From Ciceribacter thiooxidans (GTDB taxonomy: Bacteria > Pseudomonadota > Alphaproteobacteria > Rhizobiales > Rhizobiaceae): a DNA stretch of 64,000 nucleotides. The stretch covers positions 1-64,000 of the forward strand of contig NZ_CP059897.1 of the NCBI RefSeq assembly GCF_014126615.1, read 5' to 3'. Shown piece by piece: positions 1 through 8,063 of the stretch; the stretch's first letter is position 1; the number at the start of each line of letters is the position of its first letter. A program made the position numbers and the translations under genes. A model generated the notes under the pieces. The model was given only the letters and a program-made list of their open reading frames with translations. It had not been told where the DNA came from and made no database searches.

Positions 1-144
1 AGGCCGATCATAAACAGGAAGCGTCGCTGGAACATATTGACAGACCACATATAAATATAGAGATATTCTAATTTCAAACTCGCGCGAAAGCAAGCTTGTG
101 ATCGCGGAGTCTCTATAGGTCTGGGCGGCGCTTGGGAGGAAGCC
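1..144 (+). promoter_or_regulatory. AT-rich leader upstream of soxV
   Basis: The first 85 bases are AT-rich (around 38-75), in sharp contrast to the GC-rich coding sequence, and lead into soxV at 145. In Pseudaminobacter and Paracoccus the ArsR-type repressor SoxR binds upstream of soxV and between soxW and soxX. The element TATTC followed by an A/T tract occurs here (about 64-68) and again in the soxW-soxX gap (about 1502-1506). That suggests a shared operator but does not prove it. No soxR or soxS gene is inside the window; they would lie to the left. Confidence 0.35.
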
Positions 145-880
145 ATGCTGGAGATCAGTTACGGCGGGGCCATCGCGGCAGGGGCTCCTGTCTTTCCTGT
201 CGCCGTGCATTCTACCGATGGTGCCTTCTACCTTTCCTACATGGCGGGGCTCTCGATGCAGGAGCTGCGGGACGGCGAGCAGATTGCGGCCGGCGCGCAG
301 CGGCGGCTCTTCGTACAGGCCGTCGCATTCGCGCTCGGTGTGACGACGATCTTCGTCCTGCTCGGGCTCGGCGCCACGGCCCTCGGCCACCTCTTCCTGC
401 AATGGAAGGAGACCCTTTCCTGGATCGCGCGGCGGTACTGATCGTCTTCGGGCTGCACTTCCTCGGCGTCTCCGCATCAGCTTTCTCTACCGCGAAGCAC
501 GGGTGCAATCGACGGCCAACCCGACCACGCTCGGTGGCGCCTATCTGATGGACTTGCCTTCGGCTTCGGCTGGACGCCCTGCGTTCGGACCAGCCCTGGC
601 AGCGATCCTGATGGTCGCGAGCGGCATGGGGGACCTCTGGCGCGGCGACTGCTGCTCCTCGCCTACGGCATAGGTATGACGTTGCCGTTCGTCGTCGCGG
701 CTCTGTTTGCACGACCATTCCTGGCTTTCGTCGGCCGCCACCGCGCGCTCATGCGGGCATGTCGAGAAACTCATGGGCCTGATGCTGATCATCTTCGGCA
801 TCCTGATCGCGACCAATTCCGTCAACCTGATCGCAGATGCCCTGATCCGGAACTTCGACTGGTCCGCGACGCTGAAGTAA
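145..880 (+). pseudogene. soxV: soxV / CcdA-family thiol-disulfide membrane transporter, multiple frameshifts
   Basis: Integral membrane protein that moves reducing equivalents from cytoplasmic thioredoxin to the periplasm for the Sox system. The start MLEISYGGAIAAGA and the end at the TAA at 878-880 are CcdA-like, but no single frame spans the gene. Conceptual repair with single-base changes near 186 (+1), 226 (-1), 430 (-1), 471 (-1), 551 (-1), 584 (+1), 646 (-1) and 756 (+1) restores the whole family protein. The repaired protein includes the first redox motif SFLSPCILPMVPF and the second motif GFGWTPCVGPALAA, and it ends in LMLIIFGILIATNS. Many of these sites are in short homopolymers. 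As written, the longest start-proximal product is 98 residues and lacks both cysteines. The following gene is soxW, as in other sox loci. It is either a real pseudogene or poor sequence. Confidence 0.8.
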
Positions 881-898
881 TCACGAGGAGAATGACAC

Positions 899-1463
899 AT
901 GCACCCGATACGACTGCTTTTCGCCTTCGCATTGTTGACCCTCGGCTTCGTCTCCGCGCCGGTCGCTGCCGTGGAACTGGGAGACGACGGACTGCACAAG
1001 CCGACCTGGTTGCGTGAGACGTTCAAGGATTTGCGCGATGACCTCGCCGAGGCCAACCGGAAGGCAAGAGACTCCTCATCATGGTGGAGCAGCGGGATGC
1101 ATCTACTGCACCCGGATGCACGAGGAAGTGTTTCCCGACCCGAAGATCGATCAGCTCATCCGCGACAACTACTTCGTCGTGCAGATGAACCTCTTCGGCG
1201 ATGTCGAGGTAACCGACTTCGACGGAACCGTCCTGCCGGAGAAGGAAATGGCCGTGCGCTGGGGCGTCATGTTCACACCGACGCTCATCTTCCTGCCGGA
1301 AGCCGTAAAAGTGGATCAGACTGCCGCAAGCGCCGCCGTCGCGATGATGCCCGGCGCCTTCGGCAAGGGCACCACCGGCGCCCTGCTCACCTGGATTCGC
1401 GATCACGGCTACGCGTCCGGTGAGCACTTTCAGAAATTTCTTGCCCGTCAGGTCAATCCTTAA
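899..1463 (+). pseudogene. soxW: soxW periplasmic thioredoxin, frameshifted
   Basis: SoxW is a periplasmic thioredoxin that takes electrons from SoxV and keeps Sox proteins, notably SoxY, reduced. The N-terminal signal peptide (MHPIRLLFAFALLTLGF) is in one frame and the catalytic part is in another. Two missing G bases, near 1061 (GGG to GG) and 1100 (GGGG to GGG), account for the break. After repair the join reads KRLLIMVEQRGCIYCTRMH, giving the CIYC active site; the downstream part has the cis-proline region FTPTLIFL. It ends at TAA 1461-1463. The gene starts 18 bp after the soxV stop and is followed by an AT-rich promoter-like gap before soxX. As written it would yield a non-functional 174-residue hybrid. 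Confidence 0.8.
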
Positions 1464-1583
1464 CACCGAAAAATATGATCAATATCAAATCGTTATAAGG
1501 TTATTCAAAAATATATATATAGGGCTATTGTTATGGGTTGCCGGTCGAGCTAACCTGCATCAGGAGAGAAGAGGGAGGAGAGG
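1464..1583 (+). promoter_or_regulatory. soxW-soxX intergenic promoter/operator region
   Basis: This 120-bp gap has a strongly AT-rich core (about 1468-1530, with ATATATATA around 1511-1519) and a good ribosome-binding site (GGGAGGAGAGG) just before the soxX ATG. In related sox loci the soxW-soxX spacer carries the promoter and SoxR operator for soxXYZABCD. That role is inferred here from position and base composition; I did not find a convincing long palindrome. Confidence 0.45.
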
Positions 1584-2057
1584 ATGAAATGGCAGTTCTG
1601 TCTGGCATCGGCGGTGTTGATATCCGCCGCCACGCCCGCCTTTAGTGAGACCGCGCCATCTGCGGCAGTGTTCCATGAAGGCGCCATCGAGATGTCTTTG
1701 TCCGGAAAGCCGGGAGATCCGGTCGCCGGCGTGAAGGTGATGACCACCAATGCCCTCGGCAATTGCGTGGCCTGTCATCAAATCAGCAAGCTGCCGGAGG
1801 TGTCTTTCCAGGGCAACATAGCCCCACCGCTCGACGGCGTCGCCGAGCGCTATTCGGAAGCGCAGCTCCGCGGAATCGTGGCCAATGCGAAGATGACGTT
1901 CCAGGGAAGCTTCATGCCGGCCTTCTACAAGACCGACGGCTACGTCCGGCCCGGCAACGGCTATACGGGCAAGGCACCCAAAGGCCCCCTGCCGCCAATC
2001 CTGAATGCGCAACAGATCGAAGATGTGGTGGCGTACCTGCTCACGCTCAAAGAGTGA
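1584..2057 (+). CDS. soxX: SoxX, monohaem c-type cytochrome of the SoxAX complex
   Basis: SoxX pairs with SoxA to form the periplasmic SoxAX cytochrome, which oxidatively couples thiosulfate to the SoxY cysteine. The 157-residue protein has a Sec signal peptide (MKWQFCLASAVLISAATPAFS) and one haem-binding motif, CVACH, at residues 61-65. A methionine-containing stretch KMTFQGSFMPAF could supply the distal ligand. The C-terminal helix (QQIEDVVAYLLTLKE) is typical of class I cytochromes c. It starts behind GGGAGGAGAGG, and soxY follows after 28 bp. Length and order match soxX of other alphaproteobacteria. Confidence 0.95.
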   Translation: MKWQFCLASAVLISAATPAFSETAPSAAVFHEGAIEMSLSGKPGDPVAGVKVMTTNALGNCVACHQISKLPEVSFQGNIAPPLDGVAERYSEAQLRGIVANAKMTFQGSFMPAFYKTDGYVRPGNGYTGKAPKGPLPPILNAQQIEDVVAYLLTLKE

Positions 2058-2085
2058 TGCAGGCGACGTTCGAGAGGAGTGAAAA

Positions 2086-2505
2086 ATGAACCTTACGAGA
2101 CGAAACATTCTTTTGGCCGGCGTCGGCGGGATCGCTGCACTGGCTCTTCCGCTGCCCGCGGCAGCGGCCGCAATCGAGGCCTTGACCAAGGACTTTACCG
2201 GCGGCGCTGAGGCCGGCAGTGACGGCATCACCCTGACGGCTCCCGAGATCGCGGAAAACGGCAATACCGTTCCCGTGTCGGTCGACGCTCCCGGTGCGGT
2301 GGCGATCCTGCTGCTTGCCGAAGGCAACCCGGAACCGGCCGTTGCGACGTTCAAGTTCGGCCCGGCAGCCGGCAGCCAGTCGCTGGCAACCCGCATCCGC
2401 CTCGCCAAGACGCAGAACGTCATCGCCTATGCAAAGATGGCGGACGGCTCGATCAAGAAGGCACAATCGACCGTGAAGGTCACCATCGGCGGCTGCGGCG
2501 GCTGA
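2086..2505 (+). CDS. soxY: SoxY, sulfur-carrier subunit of SoxYZ
   Basis: SoxY carries the sulfur substrate covalently on a C-terminal cysteine while the other Sox enzymes process it in the periplasm. The 139-residue protein ends in the diagnostic swinging-arm motif GGCGG. It begins with a twin-arginine-type signal (TRRNILLAGVGG followed by a hydrophobic stretch), which fits co-export of folded SoxYZ by Tat. The body is the expected immunoglobulin-like beta domain. The gene is 22 bp upstream of soxZ, its obligate partner. Confidence 0.97.
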   Translation: MNLTRRNILLAGVGGIAALALPLPAAAAAIEALTKDFTGGAEAGSDGITLTAPEIAENGNTVPVSVDAPGAVAILLLAEGNPEPAVATFKFGPAAGSQSLATRIRLAKTQNVIAYAKMADGSIKKAQSTVKVTIGGCGG

Positions 2506-2527
2506 TCGATAGAGGAGGAGAGACAAC

Positions 2528-2857
2528 ATGGCTTCCGATGCAAAACCGCGCGTGAAAGTGCCGAAATCAGCCAAGGCTGGCGAGATCGTGACGATCAAGG
2601 CGCTTATCAGCCACAAGATGGAATCCGGCCAGCGCAAGGATGCCGACGGCAAGATCATTCCCCGTTCGATCATCAATCGCTTCACCTGCGACTTCAACGG
2701 CAACAATGTCGTCGACGTCGCGATCGATCCGGCCGTTTCGACCAACCCGTACTTCGAGTTCGCCGCCAAGGTAGACGCTGCGGGCGACTTCAAGTTCACC
2801 TGGTACGACGACGACGGTTCGGTTTACGAAGACAAAAAGTCGATCGGGGTTGCCTGA
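2528..2857 (+). CDS. soxZ: SoxZ, partner subunit of SoxYZ
   Basis: SoxZ forms the heterodimer with SoxY. It has no signal peptide of its own, as expected for a protein exported piggy-back with the Tat substrate SoxY. The 109-residue sequence (MASDAKPRVKVPKSAKAGEI at the start, FKFTWYDDDGSVYEDKK near the end) is a typical full-length SoxZ. The RBS GAGGAGAG lies directly upstream. soxA follows after 30 bp. Confidence 0.96.
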   Translation: MASDAKPRVKVPKSAKAGEIVTIKALISHKMESGQRKDADGKIIPRSIINRFTCDFNGNNVVDVAIDPAVSTNPYFEFAAKVDAAGDFKFTWYDDDGSVYEDKKSIGVA

Positions 2858-2887
2858 GCCGCATGTTGATCTAGGGAGGAGACAGAC

Positions 2888-3751
2888 ATGCCACGTTTCA
2901 GCAATGCGATACTCGCCGCCGTTCTCGGTCTTTGTCTTGCCGGCCCGGCCGGTGCGGACCCGGTCGAAGACACGCTGGAGATTGAGACGGAAGACGGCAC
3001 GGTCACCCTGGTGACCAGCGCGCCGGCGCCCGACCATCTCAAGGGTGCCTTCGATACGATCTGGTCGGGCTGGCACTTCCGCGAGGACGATACCCGCGCG
3101 ATGGAAAAGGACGACTTCGACAACCCCGGTATGGTCTTTGCCGACCGTGGACGGGACTTGTGGAACCAGTCGATGGGGACGAAAGGCGAGTCCTGCGCCA
3201 GCTGTCACAACGGACCGGAAAGCATGAAAGGTCTGCGCGCCGTTCTTCCGCGCGTCGACGAAAAGTCCGGCAAGTTGATGATCATGGAAGACTACGTCGA
3301 CCAGTGCGTCACGGAACGCATGGGCCTCGAGAAGTGGGGACCGACCTCGAGCAAGATGAAGGATATGCTGGCACTGATTTCGTTGCAGTCGCGCGGCGTC
3401 ATCCAGAATGTAGCGATCGATGGACCGGCTGCCTCCTATTGGCAAAAGGGCAAGGAGATGTACTACACCCGGTATGGCCAGCTCGAGATGTCCTGTGCGA
3501 GCTGTCACGAGAACAACTACGGGAAGTTCATCCGGGCTGACCACCTGAGCCAGGGACAAGTTTCCGGCTTCCCGGTCTATCGTCTGAAGGATGCCGGGCT
3601 CGTCACGGCGCAGCAACGTTTCGTCGGTTGCGTCCGCGACACCCGAGCAGAGACCTTCAAGGCGGGCTCCGAAGAGTTCAAGGCACTCGAACTCTATGTC
3701 GCCTCCCGCGGCAACGGTCTCTCGATCGAAGGCGTCGGTGTCAGGCCCTGA
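2888..3751 (+). CDS. soxA: SoxA, dihaem c-type cytochrome of SoxAX
   Basis: SoxA is the catalytic subunit of SoxAX (L-cysteine S-thiosulfotransferase). The 287-residue protein has a Sec signal (to about residue 22), two CASCH haem motifs at residues 103-107 and 203-207, and the cysteine expected to ligate the active-site haem as a persulfide at about residue 248 (FVGCVRDTRAE). The ending KALELYVASRGNGL is characteristic of the family. Two CxxCH motifs make it the dihaem type. A hairpin and 120 bp separate it from soxB. Confidence 0.96.
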   Translation: MPRFSNAILAAVLGLCLAGPAGADPVEDTLEIETEDGTVTLVTSAPAPDHLKGAFDTIWSGWHFREDDTRAMEKDDFDNPGMVFADRGRDLWNQSMGTKGESCASCHNGPESMKGLRAVLPRVDEKSGKLMIMEDYVDQCVTERMGLEKWGPTSSKMKDMLALISLQSRGVIQNVAIDGPAASYWQKGKEMYYTRYGQLEMSCASCHENNYGKFIRADHLSQGQVSGFPVYRLKDAGLVTAQQRFVGCVRDTRAETFKAGSEEFKALELYVASRGNGLSIEGVGVRP

Positions 3752-3758
3752 CGGAGTG

Positions 3759-3784
3759 GACCGCCGCGCCTGAAGGCGGCGGTC
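3759..3784 (+). repeat. Inverted repeat between soxA and soxB
   Basis: GACCGCCGC (3759-3767) pairs perfectly with GCGGCGGTC (3776-3784) across an 8-base gap, so the transcript would form a strong GC hairpin just after the soxA stop. No T-run follows, so it is not a canonical intrinsic terminator. A role in mRNA processing or stability within the sox transcript is more likely. Confidence 0.5.
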
Positions 3785-3871
3785 CCGCACCAACATTCGT
3801 ATTCAACACGGCAAGGCTCCGGCGCGTTGGTTTCCGGACGGGTTTTGCTGCGCATTTTTCGAGGAACGGAC

Positions 3872-5563
3872 ATGATCAACCGGCGCGAATTTCTGCAGGC
3901 ATCGGTGGCGGTCTCCGCCATATACGGCCTCTCAGGCTTCGGAAACTGGTCGAAGCTCGCAGCGCAGCAGGCGATGACCCAGAACAGCCTGCTGGCCTTC
4001 GAGGACTTCGGTAACGTCACGCTGATCCACATCACCGACATTCACGCGCAAACGAAGCCGATCTGGTTTCGCGAACCTGAGATCAATCTCGGCGTCGGCG
4101 AGGCGAAAGGTCGTCCGCCGCACCTGACGGGTAAGGATTTCATCGAGGCGTTCAAGATCAAGCCGGCTTCGGCCGACGCCTACGCGCTGACCTACGAAGA
4201 TTTCGTGGCTCTCGGCAAGACCTACGGCAAGATGGGCGGCATGGACCGCGTGGCGACCGTCGTCAAGGCGATCCGCGCTGCTCGTCCGGAAGCCATCCTG
4301 CTCGACGGTGGCGATACCTGGCACGGTTCGATGACCTCCCTGCTGACCAAGGGCCAGGACATGGTGAACATCATGAACGCGCTCAAGGTCGATGCCATGA
4401 CCAGCCACTGGGAATGGACCTATGGCACCGAACGGGTGAAGGAGATCGTCGACACCCTGCCGTTCCCCTTCCTCGGCGCCAATATCTTTGACGCCGAGTG
4501 GAACGAACCGGCCTTCGAGCCCTACACGTTCTTCGAGCGTGGCGGCGCCAAGGTTGCCGTGATCGGCCAGGCGTTCCCCTACATGCCGATCGCAAACCCG
4601 GGCTGGATGTTCCCGGAATACTCCTTCGGCATTCGCGAAGAGCGCATGCAGGAGATGGTCGACGAGGTCAAATCCAAGGGCGCCGATCTGGTCGTCTGCC
4701 TCTCCCACAACGGTTTTGACGTCGACCGCAAGATGGCGAGCCGCGTCAAGGGTATCGACGTGATCCTCACGGGTCACACGCATGACGCGGTGCCCGAGCC
4801 GGTGGTCATCGGGGAAACGATCCTCATCGCTTCCGGCTCGAACGGAAAATTCGTCAGCCGCGTCGATCTCGACGTGCGCGACGGACGCATGATGGGTTAT
4901 CGCCACAAGCTCATTCCGATCTTCGCAGACGTCATCGCCCCGGATCCTGAGATGGCGGCGCTCGTCGACAACGAACGCGCACCACACAAGGAAAAGCTCG
5001 AAGAGAAGATCGGGACCACCGAGAGCCTGCTCTACCGTCGGGGCAATTTCAACGGGACCTGGGACAACCTCATCTGCGATGCGATCCGGTCCGAGCGGGA
5101 TGCGGAGATCGCGATGTCGCCCGGCGTTCGCTGGGGCACGACACTGATGCCCGGTGACGCGATCACCCGTGAGGACATCCACAATGTCACCTCGATGACC
5201 TACGGCGCCTGCTACCGGACCGAGATGACCGGCGAGACGCTCAAGACCATTCTGGAAGACGTTGCCGACAACCTGTTCAACACCGATCCCTATTACCAAC
5301 AGGGGGGCGACATGGTCCGTGTCGGCGGCATCGGCTTCACCATCGACATCGGCCAGCCGATCGGCAACCGCATCTCCGACATGGTGCTCTCCGACAGCGG
5401 AACGGCCGTCGAGGCCGGCAAGAGCTATACGGTCGCCGGTTGGGCCTCCGTCAACCAGGGCACCGAAGGTCCGCAAATCTGGGACGTGATCGAAAGCCAT
5501 GTCCGAAAACTCGGGACCGTGAAGGTCACACCCGACTCCTCCGTCAAAATTGCTGGAATCTGA
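3872..5563 (+). CDS. soxB: SoxB, thiosulfohydrolase (dimanganese, 5'-nucleotidase fold)
   Basis: SoxB hydrolyses the terminal sulfonate from SoxY-bound thiosulfate and releases sulfate. The ATG at 3872 is chosen over an in-frame upstream ATG at 3827 because it follows GAGGAAC and opens directly with a Tat signal (NRREFLQASVAVSA). The resulting 563 residues match the family length. Metal-site motifs of the metallophosphatase domain are visible: DIHAQTKP, LLDGGDTWHGS, LSHNGFD and LTGHTHDA. A 5'-nucleotidase C-terminal domain follows. SoxB genes usually read GHWEFTYG where this one has SHWEWTYG, a mild variation. soxC starts 20 bp downstream. Confidence 0.96.
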   Translation: MINRREFLQASVAVSAIYGLSGFGNWSKLAAQQAMTQNSLLAFEDFGNVTLIHITDIHAQTKPIWFREPEINLGVGEAKGRPPHLTGKDFIEAFKIKPASADAYALTYEDFVALGKTYGKMGGMDRVATVVKAIRAARPEAILLDGGDTWHGSMTSLLTKGQDMVNIMNALKVDAMTSHWEWTYGTERVKEIVDTLPFPFLGANIFDAEWNEPAFEPYTFFERGGAKVAVIGQAFPYMPIANPGWMFPEYSFGIREERMQEMVDEVKSKGADLVVCLSHNGFDVDRKMASRVKGIDVILTGHTHDAVPEPVVIGETILIASGSNGKFVSRVDLDVRDGRMMGYRHKLIPIFADVIAPDPEMAALVDNERAPHKEKLEEKIGTTESLLYRRGNFNGTWDNLICDAIRSERDAEIAMSPGVRWGTTLMPGDAITREDIHNVTSMTYGACYRTEMTGETLKTILEDVADNLFNTDPYYQQGGDMVRVGGIGFTIDIGQPIGNRISDMVLSDSGTAVEAGKSYTVAGWASVNQGTEGPQIWDVIESHVRKLGTVKVTPDSSVKIAGI

Positions 5564-5583
5564 GAGAATAAGGAGCGTTCGCC

Positions 5584-6816
5584 ATGTCCGACGAACCCGC
5601 AAACGGCACATCACGACGCGGTTTCCTGCGCAATTCGGCCCTCACCGCGGCCGGACTGGTCGCGGGGGCCGGAACCGCCCGTGCAGCCCAACCAGACCCG
5701 CTGATCACCGAAGTGCAGCCTTGGGCTTCCGCTTTCGGCGACCCTGTCGACGCGACGCCGTACGGCATGCCGATCCAGTTCGAGAGCCATGTGGTGCGCC
5801 GCAACGTCTCGTGGCTGACGGAGAGCCCCGTCTCCTCGATCAACTTCACGCCGATCCATGCTCTCGAAGGCACGATCACACCACAGGGCTGCGCATTCGA
5901 ACGTCACCATTCGGGCGCGATCGAAATGTCGAAGACCGATTATCGTCTGATGATCGACGGCCTCGTCGAGAAGCCCCTCGTCTTCACCTTCGAGGACCTG
6001 ACCCGTTTTCCACGCGCGACGGCAACCGCCTTCCTGGAATGTGCCGCGAATGGCGGGATGGAATGGGGCGGCGCCCAGCTCGAAGGCTGCCAGTTCACTC
6101 AGGGCATGATCCACAACATGGAGTATGTCGGCGTGCCGCTGCGCCTCCTCCTCGAAGAGGCGGGTGTGAAGCCTGAAGGCAAGTGGATCTACGCCGAAGG
6201 CCATGACGCCTCTTCGAACGGACGTTCGATGCCGCTCGACAAGGCCATGGACGACGTGCTGGTCGCCTTCATCGCGAACGGCGAGGCGCTGCGCAAGGAG
6301 CACGGCTATCCCGTCCGTCTCGTCGTTCCCGGCTGGGAAGGCAACATGTGGATCAAGTGGGTCCGGCGCATCGGCGTCTACGATCAAGCCGTCGAGAGCC
6401 GTGAGGAAACTTCGAAATACACCGACCTGATGCCGGACGGGCGCGCCCGCAAATGGACCTGGGTCATGGATGCGAAGTCGGTCATTACGTCACCTTCACC
6501 CCAGGCTCCGATCCGGCACGGCAAGGGTCCGCTCGTCATCACCGGGCTCGCCTGGTCGGGCCACGGCAAGGTCACCCGTGTCGACGTTTCGCTCGACGGC
6601 GGCCGGAACTGGCAGGAGGCGCGGCTCACCGGCGATGTCAGGTCGAAGGCACTCACCCGCTTCCACCTCGATATCGACTGGGACGGCTCGGAGATGTTCC
6701 TGCAGTCCCGCGCAACGGACGAGACCGGCTATGTCCAGCCGACGAAGGACGAGTTGCGCGCGATCCGCGGCTCAACAACGTCTATCACAACAATTCCATC
6801 CAGACCTGGTGGCTGA
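5584..6816 (+). CDS. soxC: SoxC, molybdenum subunit of sulfane dehydrogenase (3' end frameshifted)
   Basis: SoxC with SoxD forms the Sox(CD)2 sulfane dehydrogenase, a six-electron oxidase of SoxY-bound sulfane sulfur. The protein has a Tat signal (SRRGFLRNSALTAAG), the oxidoreductase molybdopterin domain with the Mo-ligating cysteine in FLECAANG (about residue 153), and a C-terminal Mo-co dimerisation domain. As written it is 410 residues and ends STTSITTIPSRPGG. In the neighbouring frame the expected family ending (LNNVYHNNSIQTWWLRADGE) continues to a TAA at 6852-6854. One missing G near 6773 explains this. Restored, soxC would overlap soxD by 17 bp. The core is intact, so activity may survive if the change is real. 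Confidence 0.9.
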   Translation: MSDEPANGTSRRGFLRNSALTAAGLVAGAGTARAAQPDPLITEVQPWASAFGDPVDATPYGMPIQFESHVVRRNVSWLTESPVSSINFTPIHALEGTITPQGCAFERHHSGAIEMSKTDYRLMIDGLVEKPLVFTFEDLTRFPRATATAFLECAANGGMEWGGAQLEGCQFTQGMIHNMEYVGVPLRLLLEEAGVKPEGKWIYAEGHDASSNGRSMPLDKAMDDVLVAFIANGEALRKEHGYPVRLVVPGWEGNMWIKWVRRIGVYDQAVESREETSKYTDLMPDGRARKWTWVMDAKSVITSPSPQAPIRHGKGPLVITGLAWSGHGKVTRVDVSLDGGRNWQEARLTGDVRSKALTRFHLDIDWDGSEMFLQSRATDETGYVQPTKDELRAIRGSTTSITTIPSRPGG

Positions 6817-6837
6817 GAGCGGACGGAGAGGTCGAAA

Positions 6838-7968
6838 ATGTCGAAATCGCGTAAACTTGTCCTTTCCGCCCTTTTCGCCGTATCCCTCGGTGCAACTCCG
6901 GTCCTTGCAGAAAAACTTGGCCTCGGCCGTCCGGCCCTGCCTGAAGAAATCGACGCGTGGGACGTAACGGTGCTTCCGGACGGCAAGGGACTTCGTCCGG
7001 GCTCCGGCGATGTCACCACCGGCGAAGCGGTCTTCGGCGAAAAATGTGCAGCCTGCCACGGCGAGTTCGCGGAAGGGCTCGACGCCTGGCCGGTGCTGGC
7101 TGGCGGACAGGGTTCATTGAAAGATCGGCGCCCGGTCAAGACGATCGGCAGCTACTGGCCGCATCTCTCGACGGTCTGGGACTACGTGCATCGTTCCATG
7201 CCGTTCGGAAGTGCGCAGACCGTTTCCGTCGACGAGACCTACGCGATCACCGCCTTCCTTCTCTATTCGAACGGACTGGTCGACGAGGACTTCGTGCTTT
7301 CGAAGGAGAATTTCGGCGAGGTTCAGCTGCCGAACAACCAGGGCTTCTACGCGGATGACCGTTCGGAGGCGGAATACCCGCTGTTCAGCAAGGAACCCTG
7401 CATGAAGGACTGCCGGGGACCGGTCAAGGTCACCAAGAGGGCCGTGGAATTGAAGGTGACCCCGACGGACCCTGACGGGAAACCGGCCGGAACCTTGCCC
7501 GACCTCACAGGCCAGGCGCCGGTGCAGCAGAAATCCGAAGCGACCGAACCCGCAGCAGAGACCGATACGGCCTCTGCCGTCACTCCCGCCGCGACGGCAC
7601 CCGAGGCCGAGCCCACCGTCGAGACTGCATCCGCCGAGGATGGGGATCACGAACTCGCCGAGGCCGGGAAGACAGTCTTCAAGAAGTGCCAGTCTTGCCA
7701 CAAGATCGGCGATGGCGCCAAGAATGCCACGGGACCACATCTCAACGGAGTCATCGGACGGGTTCCCGGCTCCGTTGAAGGCTACAAGTACTCCAAGGCG
7801 TTTGCGAAGATGCAGGTCGCGGGCGAGGTCTGGAATGACGCGCGCCTCGCCGCTTTCCTCGAGAACCCGAAGACCTTCGCCGCCGGGACGAAAATGACCT
7901 TCGCCGGCCTCAAGAAGGAAGACGAGCGTTCGGCATTGATCGCCTACCTCAAGAGCGCCGGCAAATGA
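6838..7968 (+). CDS. soxD: SoxD, dihaem cytochrome c subunit of sulfane dehydrogenase
   Basis: SoxD accepts electrons from the SoxC molybdenum site. The 376-residue protein has a Sec signal (to about residue 24), an N-terminal cytochrome domain with CAACH at residues 70-74, and an Ala/Glu/Thr/Pro-rich linker (about 220-265). The C-terminal cytochrome c domain has CQSCH at 284-288 and a methionine ligand region GTKMTFAGLK. The two-domain layout is that of SoxD in organisms that oxidise thiosulfate fully to sulfate. Its start lies inside the restored reading frame of soxC. Confidence 0.95.
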   Translation: MSKSRKLVLSALFAVSLGATPVLAEKLGLGRPALPEEIDAWDVTVLPDGKGLRPGSGDVTTGEAVFGEKCAACHGEFAEGLDAWPVLAGGQGSLKDRRPVKTIGSYWPHLSTVWDYVHRSMPFGSAQTVSVDETYAITAFLLYSNGLVDEDFVLSKENFGEVQLPNNQGFYADDRSEAEYPLFSKEPCMKDCRGPVKVTKRAVELKVTPTDPDGKPAGTLPDLTGQAPVQQKSEATEPAAETDTASAVTPAATAPEAEPTVETASAEDGDHELAEAGKTVFKKCQSCHKIGDGAKNATGPHLNGVIGRVPGSVEGYKYSKAFAKMQVAGEVWNDARLAAFLENPKTFAAGTKMTFAGLKKEDERSALIAYLKSAGK

Positions 7969-7980
7969 CCGGCCCGCGGT

Positions 7981-8033
7981 GCACCGTCCCTCCCGGTGCT
8001 CTGCATCGCCGCCGCGTTGAAACGCGGCGGCGA
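7981..8033 (+). repeat. Tandem hairpins between soxD and soxF
   Basis: Two inverted repeats follow soxD. GCACCG (7981-7986) pairs with CGGTGC (7994-7999). TCGCCGCCGCGTT (8006-8018) pairs perfectly with AACGCGGCGGCGA (8021-8033), a 13-bp potential stem with a minimal loop. There is no T-tract. They probably separate the expression of soxABCD from soxF by protecting or terminating the upstream message. Confidence 0.5.
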
Positions 8034-8063
8034 AGACCTGATATTACCTGACCCGGAATAGCT

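Noticed and set aside
2567..3796. Long open frame on the minus strand opposite soxZ and soxA
   Set aside because: It is the antisense shadow of GC-rich genes; the translation has no family features, while soxZ and soxA on the plus strand have haem and carrier motifs.
3827..3871. Upstream ATG extending SoxB by 15 residues
   Set aside because: It would place a non-family peptide before the Tat signal; the ATG at 3872 has GAGGAAC and starts just before RREFLQ.
3932..5614. 560-codon minus-strand open frame opposite soxB
   Set aside because: Shadow of soxB codon bias (His/Asp/Arg/Val-rich, no domains).
8006..8033. soxD-soxF hairpin as a classical intrinsic terminator
   Set aside because: The stem is strong but no T-run follows, and the next gene continues on the same strand.
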